From: Poriferisodalis sp965204195
Lineage (GTDB): Bacteria > Actinomycetota > Acidimicrobiia > Acidimicrobiales > Poriferisodalaceae
Direction of reading: 5' to 3'
DNA: 64,000 nt
NCBI RefSeq assembly: GCF_965204195.1
Contig: NZ_OZ241975.1
Coordinates: 1,984,001 to 2,048,000, forward strand
This document shows positions 52,549 to 61,603 of this stretch, piece by piece. The notes under the pieces are model-generated. The model made no database searches and had not been told where the DNA came from. It worked only from the letters and a program-made list of their open reading frames with translations. The position numbers and the translations under genes were made by a program. Every line of letters starts with the position of its first letter. The first letter of the stretch is position 1.

Positions 52549-54261
52549 ATGCGATGGTCTGATTCGTTCATCCCGACGCTGCGTGATGCGCCTGGCGACG
52601 CCACCGCCGTGAGTCATCAGCTGCTCGTGCGGGCTGGGTTCATCCGGCAGCTGCATTCGGGGCACTACAGCTTGCTGCCGCTCGGACTGCGGGTGCACAA
52701 CAAAGTGGCCGATGTCGTCAGAGCGGAAATGGATGCCATCGGCGCGCAGGAGTTCCTGCTGCCTGCGATGCACCCGGCTGATCTGTGGCATCGCAGCGGT
52801 CGGTGGAACGTGATGGGTTCGGAGATGTTCCGCCTGCGCGACCGCAACGATGCAGACGTCGTGCTGGGCATGACGCACGAAGAGGTCTTCGCGGCGCTGG
52901 CGGCGGAGATGAGTTCGTACCGGGAACTGCCTCAAACCTGGTACCAGATCCAGACCAAATTCCGTGACGAGCCCCGCCCGCGCAGCGGCCTGCTGAGGGT
53001 GCGCGAGTTCATGATGAAGGACTCGTACAGCTTCGACATGGACGAAGCAGGTCTCGATGTGTCCTTCGAGGCGCACCGCGAGGCATACGAGAAGATCTTC
53101 AAGCGGCTCGACCTCGATGCCATGGCCGTACAGGCTTCTTCGGGCGCCATGGGCGGCGATGCCAGCGTCGAGTTCATGGTGGAGTCGCCGGCAGGCGAGG
53201 ACGACGTGGCGCGATGCGCGGGCTGCGGGTACCGGGCCAACATCGAGCGGGCCCGTGCGGCAGTGCCACCTATCGATGATCCGCCCTCCGGCGACGCACC
53301 TGAGCGCTTCGCGACACCAGGCGTCCGCACCATCGATGCGCTCGCGTCCTTCGAAGGCGGCGCACCGGCCGGCCGGCAGCTCAAGACGATGGTCATGGTT
53401 CTCGACGATCAGCTCACGTTGGTGGTCCTGCGAGGCGACCACCAGCTCAACCTGCAGAAGTTGGCCGATTTCAGCGGCGCGACCGATGTGCGTCCTGCCA
53501 CCGAGTCCGAGACGGTGGCTCAGCTCGGAGCCAGTCCCGGAAGTCTGGGGGCGGTCGGCGTCGAGGGCCTGCCGATCTACATAGATGAGGCCTTGCGGGG
53601 CCGCAGATCCATGACCACCGGCGCCAATGAGGACGACTGGCACCTGCGTCACGTGGACGTGGAGCGCGACATCATCGATCCGCAGTGGGCTGATCTGCGC
53701 GAGGTCACAGCAGGCGAGGCCTGCATCGTGTGCGGCAAGCCGCTGGAGATCGTGCGCTGCATTGAGGCGGGCCACATCTTCAAGCTGGGCCGCAAGTACT
53801 GCGAGGCGATGGGCGTGTCGGTGCTGGATGCGGACGGCGTTGCCCAGACTCCGATCATGGGCAGCTACGGCATCGGCATCGGGCGGGCGATGGCTGCGGT
53901 GGCCGAGACCCATTACGACGAGCGGGGCCTGTGCTGGCCGGTCGGTGTTGCGCCGTTCGAGGCGGTCATCACCGTGCTCGATCCTGCCGATGAAGACCAA
54001 TCGGCAGCAGGCGAGAGGCTCGAGCGCGAACTGGCTGCGGTCGGTATCGACTGCCTCTATGACGATCGTCCGCTGCGGCCCGGTGTAAAGCTGGCAGATG
54101 CGGAGCTCGTCGGCGTGCCCTACCGGCTCACGGTCGGCGCGCGCAGCCTGGCGGAGGGCAACGTGGAGCTGACCGAACGCTCAACCCGCGAGACACGCCT
54201 GCTCACAGTGGCCGAGGCGGCGGCCGTGACAGCCGGAGAGATCGACGCGCATCGCCGCTGA
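52549..54261 (+). CDS. proS: Prolyl-tRNA synthetase, bacterial type
   Basis: This 570-residue class II synthetase charges tRNA-Pro. Class II motifs are visible: motif 2 KFRDEPRPRSGLLRVREF and motif 3 GSYGIGIGRAM. The editing (INS) domain lies between them (about 225-390, including LRGDHQLNLQKLADF), and the anticodon domain is at the C-terminus. A Cys pair CAGCGY precedes the INS domain. ATG 52549 (MRWSDSFIPT) matches the normal start. It is transcribed divergently from the SNF2 operon across 229 bp. Confidence 0.95.
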   Translation: MRWSDSFIPTLRDAPGDATAVSHQLLVRAGFIRQLHSGHYSLLPLGLRVHNKVADVVRAEMDAIGAQEFLLPAMHPADLWHRSGRWNVMGSEMFRLRDRNDADVVLGMTHEEVFAALAAEMSSYRELPQTWYQIQTKFRDEPRPRSGLLRVREFMMKDSYSFDMDEAGLDVSFEAHREAYEKIFKRLDLDAMAVQASSGAMGGDASVEFMVESPAGEDDVARCAGCGYRANIERARAAVPPIDDPPSGDAPERFATPGVRTIDALASFEGGAPAGRQLKTMVMVLDDQLTLVVLRGDHQLNLQKLADFSGATDVRPATESETVAQLGASPGSLGAVGVEGLPIYIDEALRGRRSMTTGANEDDWHLRHVDVERDIIDPQWADLREVTAGEACIVCGKPLEIVRCIEAGHIFKLGRKYCEAMGVSVLDADGVAQTPIMGSYGIGIGRAMAAVAETHYDERGLCWPVGVAPFEAVITVLDPADEDQSAAGERLERELAAVGIDCLYDDRPLRPGVKLADAELVGVPYRLTVGARSLAEGNVELTERSTRETRLLTVAEAAAVTAGEIDAHRR

Positions 54262-54365
54262 AACACGCCGGCAGACGCCGGCATGTCGCCTTGAATTCAC
54301 GTGCTCCTATGTCGCTGTTCCGGCAGGGTTCGTGGTACCGTACTGCTGTACCGTTCTGCGGCACA

Positions 54366-54382
54366 GTTCCACTATGCGGAAC
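54366..54382. promoter_or_regulatory. Inverted repeat upstream of the corrinoid operon
   Basis: GTTCC-ACTATGC-GGAAC is a perfect 5-bp inverted repeat with a 7-bp spacer, about 120 bp upstream of the corrinoid-protein start. Related half-sites cluster around it (TGTTCCGG near 54317, CGTTCTGCGG near 54352, GCGGAACG near 54405). This form resembles sites bound by IclR-family repressors. No regulator gene is adjacent. Confidence 0.45.
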
Positions 54383-54501
54383 AGCAAGATGCTGAACAGC
54401 ACAGCGGAACGACTTGGCCGCAGGACCCATGCTGAATCTTGGACAGTTGACCGGGACGGGGGTGCCCGGCACACGTCATGACCATGGCGAGGGGGCAAGG
54501 C

Positions 54502-55224
54502 ATGGCCGATGCGGCAACCGTCGACAGCGCCGATGCTGATGAGGACATCGACCTCTCAGCCCTTGACGACGACGATCTCATCGCACAGATGCATGACGAT
54601 CTCTATGACGGGCTCGGCCCCGAGATCGTCGAAGGCACCGAACTGCTGCTCGGGCGCGGCTGGGGGGCCGACAAGGTCCTCAATGAGGCGCTGGTCGAGG
54701 CCATGCGCATCGTCGGGATCGATTTTCGCGACGGGATCCTGTTCGTTCCCGAAGTGCTGCTCGCGGCCAACGCCATGAAGGCCGGCATGGAGGTGCTCCG
54801 GCCACTGCTCGCGGAGACCGGTGCTGAGCCGATCGGCAAGATCGTGATCGGCACCGTCAAGGGCGACATCCATGACATCGGCAAGAACCTGGTGGGAATG
54901 ATGCTCGAGGGTGCGGGCTTCGAGGTAGTGGACTTGGGGATCAACACTGACGTCGATGAGTTCCTCGGCGCCCTGGCTGAGCATCGGCCCGACATCTTGG
55001 GCATGTCAGCGCTGCTGACCACGACCATGCCGTACATGAAGGTGGTGGTCGACACGCTGATCGAGCAGGGGCTGCGCGACGACTACCTCGTCATCGTCGG
55101 CGGCGCCCCGCTGAACCAGGAGTTCGGCGAAGCGGTCGGTGCCGATGCCTACTGCCGCGATGCGGCCGTTGCGGCGGAGACGGCCACAGACCTCATCAGG
55201 GCCCGGCGTGCTGCCGCAGCGTGA
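54502..55224 (+). CDS. Corrinoid (cobalamin-binding) methyl-carrier protein, MttC-like
   Basis: This is a 240-residue methyl carrier. The N-terminal helical cap (about 25-105, LGRGWGADKVLNEALVEAMR) is followed by a Rossmann-type B12 domain with the DxHxxG motif DIHDIGKN, in which His124 is the axial cobalt ligand. The later GINTDVDEF, MSALLTTTMPYM and VGGAPLNQEF loops match the family. It shuttles a methyl group between the MttB-type and pterin-binding methyltransferases encoded downstream. ATG 54502 has GAGGGGG six bases upstream; ATG 54478 is less well placed. Confidence 0.93.
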   Translation: MADAATVDSADADEDIDLSALDDDDLIAQMHDDLYDGLGPEIVEGTELLLGRGWGADKVLNEALVEAMRIVGIDFRDGILFVPEVLLAANAMKAGMEVLRPLLAETGAEPIGKIVIGTVKGDIHDIGKNLVGMMLEGAGFEVVDLGINTDVDEFLGALAEHRPDILGMSALLTTTMPYMKVVVDTLIEQGLRDDYLVIVGGAPLNQEFGEAVGADAYCRDAAVAAETATDLIRARRAAAA

Positions 55225-55225
55225 G

Positions 55226-56071
55226 ATGACAGCCACCTCGTCTCCGGAATCGACCGCTCGCCCGCGGCGGCGCTCGCGTGCGCGCCGTCTAGCCGAAGCA
55301 GCAGCGAAACCGACCATGGCACGGCGCGCGTCGCGGCCTGCCGCCGCTCCAGCCGAGGGCCCGTCGCGCCGCGTGCTGGTGCTTGGCTGCGGCGCACTCG
55401 CCAACGAGCTGCAGGCGATCGTCGGCACCGGAGGCCTGGAGCACATCGACGTGGAGTGCCTGCCGGCGAAGCTGCATAACCGTCCTGCGCTCATCGCGCC
55501 GGAGGTGCGCGCGCGGCTGGACCGGCTCGCGCAGCAGGGTCGAACCTACGAACAGGTACTCCTCGGCTATGGAGACTGCGGCAGTGCCGGGGCCATCGAC
55601 GACCTGTGTGCCGAGTTCGAGCGCGCTCATGCCGCGGGCAACGGGCCCTCGATGACCCGGGTGCCCGGTGCCCATTGCTACGAGTTCTTTGCCACCGCCC
55701 CGCGATTTGACGAGATGTCCGAAGCCGAACCGGCGACGTTCTACCTCACTGACTATCTCGCCCGTCACTTCGACCTGCTGGTCTGGAAGGGCCTAGGCAT
55801 TGCCGATCATCCCGAGCTCGCAGAGCTCTACTTCGGCAACTACCGCCGGGTGGTGCTGCTGACTCAGACGCCGGATGGCTCGCAGCGCGCACGCGTCGAG
55901 GCGTGCGCACGCGCCGGGGCCGAACGCCTCGGCCTGCCACTCGACATCGTCGAGACGGGCTACGGCGATCTCGAGACCACGCTGACCAGCGTCGCTGCGC
56001 CGAGGCGCAACACAGTGCATTCCGAGCTCGCTGCGCCAAGACACAACGACGAGCACCAGGTGCCCGCGTGA
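55226..56071 (+). CDS. DUF1638 protein
   Basis: This 281-residue protein has a basic N-terminus (about 1-45) followed by the DUF1638 core: RVLVLGCGALANELQAI, GYGDCGSAGAIDDLC and MTRVPGAHCYEFF, with conserved Cys and His that may bind metal or a corrinoid. DUF1638 genes often accompany MttB-type methyltransferase operons, but no biochemical role is established. It starts two bases after the corrinoid-protein stop, and its stop overlaps the next GTG (56068-56071). The operon position suggests a role in methyl transfer or corrinoid handling. Confidence 0.8.
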   Translation: MTATSSPESTARPRRRSRARRLAEAAAKPTMARRASRPAAAPAEGPSRRVLVLGCGALANELQAIVGTGGLEHIDVECLPAKLHNRPALIAPEVRARLDRLAQQGRTYEQVLLGYGDCGSAGAIDDLCAEFERAHAAGNGPSMTRVPGAHCYEFFATAPRFDEMSEAEPATFYLTDYLARHFDLLVWKGLGIADHPELAELYFGNYRRVVLLTQTPDGSQRARVEACARAGAERLGLPLDIVETGYGDLETTLTSVAAPRRNTVHSELAAPRHNDEHQVPA

Positions 56072-56997
56072 CCGACACCGTTATCAGCTCCGCCACGCGT
56101 GAGGTGGTGATCGGCTTCGGCCGGCCGTTCGTGATGATCGGCGAGCGCATCAATCCCACCGGTCGCAAGCTGCTTGCTGAGGAGATGAAGGAAGGCGACT
56201 TCAGCCGGGTCGAAGCAGACGCACTCGCCCAGGTGACGGCCGGCGCCCACATGCTCGATGTCAATGCCGGCGTACCGCTCGTCGACGAGCCTGCACTGCT
56301 CGCTTCGGCGGTGAAGCTGGTGCAGTCGGTCACCGACGTTCCGCTCAGCATCGACTCGTCGATCATCGAGGCGCTCGAAGCCGGCGTGGACGCCTACGTG
56401 GGCAAGCCCCTCATCAACTCGGTGACCGGAGAGCCGGAGGTGATGGAGCGGGTGCTCCCGCTGGTGGCGCGGGCCGGGGCGGCAGTGGTCGCCATCTCCA
56501 ACGACGAGACCGGCATCAGCGAGGACCCTGATGTCCGCTTCGACGTGGCGAAGCGGATTGTGAGCGCAGCAGCCGACTACGGCATTCCCACGGCAGACGT
56601 GGTGGTGGATCCGCTCGTGATGCCGATAGGCGCCATGGCCACGGCAGGACGGCAGGTATTCCATCTGGTGCGCCGGCTGCGTGACGAACTGGGCGTGAAC
56701 ACGACGTGCGGGGCCTCCAATGTGAGCTTCGGGCTGCCCAACCGGCACATCATCACCGGCACCTTCCTGGCTATGGCGATCGGCGCCGGGATGACATCGG
56801 CCATCATGAACCCGCTCCACGCCGATGTGAAGGCAGCAGTCATGGCTGGCGATGTCCTCGCTGGCAACGACGAGAACTGTGCGGCGTGGATCTCCGAGCA
56901 CCGCGACCGCAGCGCAATGGGGGCCGACAGTGCTGCCAGCGCAGGGTCCGGCGATCGTCCCCGCCGACGGGGCGGACGTCGCGCTCGCACCGGCTAA
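56068..56997 (+). CDS. Pterin-binding methyltransferase (MtgA/MtrH/MeTr-like)
   Basis: This 309-residue TIM barrel belongs to the methyltetrahydrofolate/dihydropteroate synthase-like family. The signature is VMIGERINPTGRKLLAEEMK, then MLDVNAGVPL, PLSIDSS, NSVTGEP, and the pterin site CGASNVSFGLPNR. It should move the methyl group from the corrinoid protein to tetrahydrofolate (or the reverse). The Arg/Gly-rich tail (about 290-309) is unusual. The GTG start overlaps the DUF1638 stop. Confidence 0.88.
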   Translation: MTDTVISSATREVVIGFGRPFVMIGERINPTGRKLLAEEMKEGDFSRVEADALAQVTAGAHMLDVNAGVPLVDEPALLASAVKLVQSVTDVPLSIDSSIIEALEAGVDAYVGKPLINSVTGEPEVMERVLPLVARAGAAVVAISNDETGISEDPDVRFDVAKRIVSAAADYGIPTADVVVDPLVMPIGAMATAGRQVFHLVRRLRDELGVNTTCGASNVSFGLPNRHIITGTFLAMAIGAGMTSAIMNPLHADVKAAVMAGDVLAGNDENCAAWISEHRDRSAMGADSAASAGSGDRPRRRGGRRARTG

Positions 56998-57006
56998 CGG
57001 GTTCCC

Positions 57007-59202
57007 GTGCCGCCGGATGCACTGCCGACTGCCGACGCCGTGTCGCAGACTGACCTTTCAGGCGAAGCCACCAGCGAGGGACTCGGAGTTCAGGCCGCCG
57101 ACTGCAGGGTGGTGTTCACGCCATCTGGTCGCAATGGCGCGGTAAGCGCCGGTACCACTGTGCTGGATGCCGCTCGGGAACTGGGCGTCGATCTCGACAG
57201 CGTGTGCGGCGGGCGCGGCATCTGCGGCCGCTGCCAGGTCGTGCCGTCAGTGGGTTCCTTTCCCAAGTGGGCCATCACTGCCGGCCCCGAAGCGCTGAGC
57301 TCGCTGGGTGCCGTCGAAGCCGCATACGAAGGCCGACGCCCGCTGGGTCCGGGCGCACGGCTGGGTTGCCAGGCGCGTGTGCAGGCCGATGTGGTGGTGG
57401 ATGTGCCGCCTGAGAGCCAGCTGCACGGACCGGTGGTACGCAAAACCGTCGACGTCGGCGACATCGCCCTCGACCCACTGGCGACGCTGCATGCGGTGAC
57501 CGTGCCGCCGCCGACGCTGGACGAGCGCCGCGGACTTGCCGAAGTCGTCATCGACTGCGTGGCCGATGAATGGGGCGTTCACCTGGCCGGCATCTTGCCG
57601 GGGGCACTCGCGGGGCTCCACGCGTCGGTCGCCGCCGGCTTCCCCGACGACGCCGGCGGTCGGCTGGTGACGGTTGCCGTTCGCTGGAGCGGACCAGAGC
57701 CCCGCAAACGCACCGGCATGGTGACGGCGGTATGGCCTGGCGTCGCGACAGCGGCGCTCGGCGTTGCAATCGACATCGGTTCGACCACGATTGCGGGCCA
57801 CCTGACCGACCTTCACAGCGGTGAGGTGCTGTCTTCGGCTGGCCGTATGAACCCGCAGATTCGCCTCGGCGAGGACCTGATGAGTCGGGTCTCCTACGTG
57901 ATGATGAACGCCGGCGGCGCTCGGGAACTCACCGCGCTCGTCCGAGACTCGCTCGCAGCGCTGATCACCGAGCTGTGCTCCGACGCCGGTGCCGAGCCGG
58001 ACGCCGTGCTGGAGGTGGTGCTGGTCGGCAACCCGATCATGATGCACATCGCGCTCGGCATCGACCCGACCCCGCTCGGACAGGCGCCGTTCACTCTGGC
58101 GACCGATGCGGCCGTCGAGGTTGACGGGCCCGAGATGGGCCTGCCGTGCCCATCGGCTCGCGTCTACGTCGCGCCCGCGATCGCCGGTCATGTGGGCGCG
58201 GACACTGCGGCGGCAGTGCTTGCCGGAGGACCGCATCGCGACGACACCGTCACCCTCCTCGTGGACGTGGGCACCAATGCCGAGATCGTGCTGGGCAACT
58301 CGGATGGCCTGTGGGCAGCGTCCAGCCCGACCGGGCCCGCATTCGAGGGCGCGCAGATCAGCTGCGGTCAGCGCGCAACGCCCGGAGCGATCGAGCGCGT
58401 GCGCATCGATCCGGCAACCTGGGCTCCCCGGGTGCGTGTCATCGGCTGCGACCTGTGGTCCGATGAGCCCGGCTTCGCAGAAGCAGTCGAACGGCGAGTC
58501 GCCGTAGGCGCTCGCAGCGCGGCAGCAGGCGTCACGGGAATCTGCGGCTCCGGAATCATCGAGGTCATCGCCGAGATGTACCTCGCCGGGGTGCTCTCGG
58601 CCGATGGCGTCATCGCAGCGCCGCCGGGTGAGGGCGAGCGGGCGCCTCGTGTGATCTCCGATGGCCGGACATCGTCATTCGTGCTGTACGAACCTCCCGA
58701 CGGTGCCGCCGGACCGACCATCACCATCACCCAGAACGATGTGCGAGCCATCCAGCTGGCGAAAGCGGCGCTGCGCGCCGGCATCGACCTGCTGTGCGAG
58801 CACGCTGGCATCGAGGCCCCCGATCGTGTGCTGCTCGCTGGAGCCTTCGGGGCGCACATCGATCCGGTACGGGCGATGGTGCTCGGACTCATCGGCGACT
58901 GCGACCCGGACGAGGTGCGGTCGGTCGGCAACGCAGCAGGCACCGGCGCTGTGCGTGCGCTGCTGTCAGGGAGCCAGCGGGCCGAGATGGAGCGAGTGGT
59001 CCGCAGCATCCGCAAGATCGAGACTGCCACCGAGCCGAGGTTTCAGGAGCTCTTCGTGGCAGCCATGGCACTCCCCCATGCCACCGCATCCAGCCCGCTG
59101 CTCGCGATGGCGGTGGACCTGCCCCGCCCATCCCGTAGAACTGCGAGTCCCGACCACCGCACGAGACGACGGCGAGCGGTCCCGATGAGCGAGGAAGCAT
59201 GA
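57007..59202 (+). CDS. RACo-type reductive activator of corrinoid protein
   Basis: This is a 731-residue ATP-dependent activator that reduces inactive Co(II) corrinoid. An N-terminal 2Fe-2S ferredoxin domain has Cys67, Cys73, Cys76 (CGGRGICGRC) and Cys121. A linker follows, then an ASKHA ATPase (DUF4445) with phosphate loops GVAIDIGSTTIAG and LLVDVGTNAEIVLG and the late motif LAGAFGAHIDP. It lacks any transmembrane part. The GTG at 57007 follows the methyltransferase by 9 bp, and the stop overlaps the mttB start (ATGA at 59199-59202). It is distinct from the 4Fe-4S RamA type. Confidence 0.9.
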   Translation: MPPDALPTADAVSQTDLSGEATSEGLGVQAADCRVVFTPSGRNGAVSAGTTVLDAARELGVDLDSVCGGRGICGRCQVVPSVGSFPKWAITAGPEALSSLGAVEAAYEGRRPLGPGARLGCQARVQADVVVDVPPESQLHGPVVRKTVDVGDIALDPLATLHAVTVPPPTLDERRGLAEVVIDCVADEWGVHLAGILPGALAGLHASVAAGFPDDAGGRLVTVAVRWSGPEPRKRTGMVTAVWPGVATAALGVAIDIGSTTIAGHLTDLHSGEVLSSAGRMNPQIRLGEDLMSRVSYVMMNAGGARELTALVRDSLAALITELCSDAGAEPDAVLEVVLVGNPIMMHIALGIDPTPLGQAPFTLATDAAVEVDGPEMGLPCPSARVYVAPAIAGHVGADTAAAVLAGGPHRDDTVTLLVDVGTNAEIVLGNSDGLWAASSPTGPAFEGAQISCGQRATPGAIERVRIDPATWAPRVRVIGCDLWSDEPGFAEAVERRVAVGARSAAAGVTGICGSGIIEVIAEMYLAGVLSADGVIAAPPGEGERAPRVISDGRTSSFVLYEPPDGAAGPTITITQNDVRAIQLAKAALRAGIDLLCEHAGIEAPDRVLLAGAFGAHIDPVRAMVLGLIGDCDPDEVRSVGNAAGTGAVRALLSGSQRAEMERVVRSIRKIETATEPRFQELFVAAMALPHATASSPLLAMAVDLPRPSRRTASPDHRTRRRRAVPMSEEA

Positions 59203-60731
59203 GCGAGCGACGACGGCGAGGAGGCGGTCGAGCGGCCCGCCAGGCCCAGCGAACGGCAGCCGACGTGGCATTCAACACCCACGTGCAGCGGAGGCTGCCG
59301 CCGGTGAACGTGCTCGACGCCGAGGGCCTGGCCCAGATCGAGGAGAACGCCGAGACGATCCTGTCCGAGGTGGGGGTCGCCTTCCAAGACTTCCCCCGGG
59401 CGCTCGAGCTCTGGCGTGACGCCGGCGCAGAGGTCGACGGTGAGATGGTCCGGTTCCCGCGCGGCATGTGCCGCGAGCTCGTTCAGGCCACCGCGCCGGC
59501 CACCTATGTCCAGCACGCCCGTAACCCGGCTCGGTCGGTGCCGATCGGCGGTGACGCCACCGTGTTCGCCCCCAACTACGGCTCGCCGTTCGTCACTGAC
59601 CTCGATGCCGGACGCCGGTATGCCACCCTCGGCGACTTCGAGAGGGTAGTGAAGCTGACCTGGATGCTCCCCCACCTTCACCACAGCGGCGGCACGGTTT
59701 GCGAGCCGGTGGACGTCCCGGTCAACAAGCGCCACCTCGACATGGTGTACGCGCACCTGCGCTACAGCGACAAGCCGCTGATGGGCTCAGTGACGGCAGC
59801 CCGGCGCGCAGCCGATTCGGTGGAACTCTGCCGCATCGCCTTCGGCGGCGATCTGAGCGATCGCACCGTACTGACGAGCCTCATCAACGCATCGTCGCCG
59901 CTGCGCTGGGACGCCACCATGCTGGGCGCAGCCGAGGTGTACGCGCAGCACAACCAGGCATGCGTGATCTCGCCGTTCATCCTGGCCGGCGCCATGTCGC
60001 CGGTCACGGTGGCGGCGTTGGCCGCCCAGGCGCTGGCAGAGGCGCTGTCGGGGATGGCGTTCTGCCAGCTCGTGCGGCCAGGGGCACCGGTGATCTTCGG
60101 CACGTTCGCGTCGTCGATGTCGATGGCCACCGGTGCGCCGACGTTCGGCACGCCCGAGGCAGGTCTGGCGATCTATGTCATGGCTGAGCTGGCACGGCGT
60201 GTTGGGGTGCCGTTCCGCTCGGGTGGGCAGTTCACGTCGTCCAAGGCACCCGATGCTCAAGCGGCCTACGAATCGGCATCCACGCTGCTGCCGACGATCG
60301 CTGCGGGGGTGAACTTCGTGCTGCACGCAGCGGGCTGGCTCGAAGGCGGCTTGACGTTGAGCTACGAGAAGCTGCTGATGGATGCGGACCAGCTCGGGAT
60401 GATGGAGGTGTACGCCCGGGGCGTGGACATGTCCGACAACGGCCAGGCGGTCGAGGCGTTCACGACGAACCCCCACGGCGACCACTTCCTGGGCCATCCG
60501 CACACGCTGGCCAATTTCGAGACCGCCTTCTACCAATCGTCCATCGCCGACAACAACAGCTTCGAGCAATGGTCCGATGAGGGCTCGCTCGATGCGGCCC
60601 AGCGAGCCAACCGGCTGATGAAGCAGATGCTCGCCGACTACGAGCCGCCGCCCATCGACGATGCGATCGATGCCGAGCTGCGCGACTACATCGCTCGCCG
60701 TAAAGCTGAAGAGCCAGACGCCATCGTCTAG
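59199..60731 (+). CDS. MttB-family (non-pyrrolysine) trimethylamine/quaternary amine methyltransferase
   Basis: This 510-residue protein belongs to the trimethylamine:corrinoid methyltransferase superfamily. The frame has no internal TAG, so it lacks pyrrolysine and resembles MtgB-type enzymes that demethylate glycine betaine and similar compounds. Family blocks are VTAARRAADSVELCRIAFGG, SPLRWDATMLGAAEVYAQHN and GTFASSMSMATGAPTFGTPE. The basic N-terminus (RRRRGGGRAARQ) is non-conserved. The start overlaps the activator gene. The methyl donor cannot be set from sequence; betaine, carnitine, proline betaine or another quaternary amine is possible. Confidence 0.9.
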   Translation: MSERRRRGGGRAARQAQRTAADVAFNTHVQRRLPPVNVLDAEGLAQIEENAETILSEVGVAFQDFPRALELWRDAGAEVDGEMVRFPRGMCRELVQATAPATYVQHARNPARSVPIGGDATVFAPNYGSPFVTDLDAGRRYATLGDFERVVKLTWMLPHLHHSGGTVCEPVDVPVNKRHLDMVYAHLRYSDKPLMGSVTAARRAADSVELCRIAFGGDLSDRTVLTSLINASSPLRWDATMLGAAEVYAQHNQACVISPFILAGAMSPVTVAALAAQALAEALSGMAFCQLVRPGAPVIFGTFASSMSMATGAPTFGTPEAGLAIYVMAELARRVGVPFRSGGQFTSSKAPDAQAAYESASTLLPTIAAGVNFVLHAAGWLEGGLTLSYEKLLMDADQLGMMEVYARGVDMSDNGQAVEAFTTNPHGDHFLGHPHTLANFETAFYQSSIADNNSFEQWSDEGSLDAAQRANRLMKQMLADYEPPPIDDAIDAELRDYIARRKAEEPDAIV

Positions 60732-60750
60732 CGCCCATGCGCTCAGTCAC

Positions 60751-61575
60751 TTAGGCGGCGACGACGGCGGTGACGCCAGCAACAGCAGCCACGATGCCGA
60801 TGGATTGGCGTGCGTTGAGGGAATCCTGGTAGGCGACCCTGCCGACGATGACGCTCATCACCGGGAACATCGACGCCCCTACCACGGTCGTGGGCGGGTC
60901 GAACCAAATGCCGACGATGTAGAAGATCGTCGCCGCAGCACTGGCGACACCCGTCAGCAATGCGAAGCCCATCACGTCGGGCGGGGGCAGCGCCGGGAGA
61001 CCCCGCAGCGCGACCACAGCGGCCATGAGCCCCACTGAGGTCAGCCGCTGGCCGAACCCAGGCCAAGCCCCCGAGCTTTCGGACAGGTCGACCAGCACGC
61101 TGAGCCCTACCCCGTACCCGAGGCCGGACAGCGTTGCCCAGACCGTTCCGGCCCCGACGTGTTTGCCCCGAGTGCCTCCTGCTGTCACCAGGCCGAGCCC
61201 TCCGAAGGCGACGGCGGCACCGATGATGCCGATGAGCGGCGGATCGTGGCCTCGCAGTGCTGTGTAGGCGAACGGGATGACGGCGGACAGCGTCGCCACG
61301 ATGGGTGCAGCGATCGCAGAGCCAGCCCGGTCGAGCGACGTGTAGTACAGCGCCAGGCCAGCGCCCAGCCCGAGGCCCGACACCAAGCCGCGCGTGAAGT
61401 CGTCGCCAGCGAACGCACTCGGAATGAACGGCAGGATCCCGAGCGATACGAGCGCTGCGGCGCCCTGGAACACGATCATCGCTGACAGAACGTGACAGCG
61501 GGTCACCACCCGGCGCCCGAACAGGTCGCTGGTGCCGATACTCAATGACGTGAGCAGACCGAACAGCGCTCCCAT
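60751..61575 (-). CDS. DMT/EamA-family transporter
   Basis: This is a 274-residue inner-membrane protein with about ten hydrophobic segments in two EamA repeats. Typical signatures are APIVATLSAVIPFAYTALRG in the first repeat and TTVVGASMFPVMSVIVGRV in the second. It converges on mttB (19-bp gap). Substrate is unknown; DMT proteins often export amino acids or metabolites. Confidence 0.85.
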   Translation of the reverse strand: MGALFGLLTSLSIGTSDLFGRRVVTRCHVLSAMIVFQGAAALVSLGILPFIPSAFAGDDFTRGLVSGLGLGAGLALYYTSLDRAGSAIAAPIVATLSAVIPFAYTALRGHDPPLIGIIGAAVAFGGLGLVTAGGTRGKHVGAGTVWATLSGLGYGVGLSVLVDLSESSGAWPGFGQRLTSVGLMAAVVALRGLPALPPPDVMGFALLTGVASAAATIFYIVGIWFDPPTTVVGASMFPVMSVIVGRVAYQDSLNARQSIGIVAAVAGVTAVVAA

Positions 61576-61603
61576 CAGCAGGCCCTTGCGCGCAAACGAG
61601 GCT

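Noticed and set aside
54262..54501. Cobalamin riboswitch before the corrinoid operon
   Set aside because: No B12-box-like GCCACTG sequence or matching stem order is seen.
59199..60731. Pyrrolysine-containing MttB
   Set aside because: The frame has no internal TAG codon, and no pyl genes are in the window.
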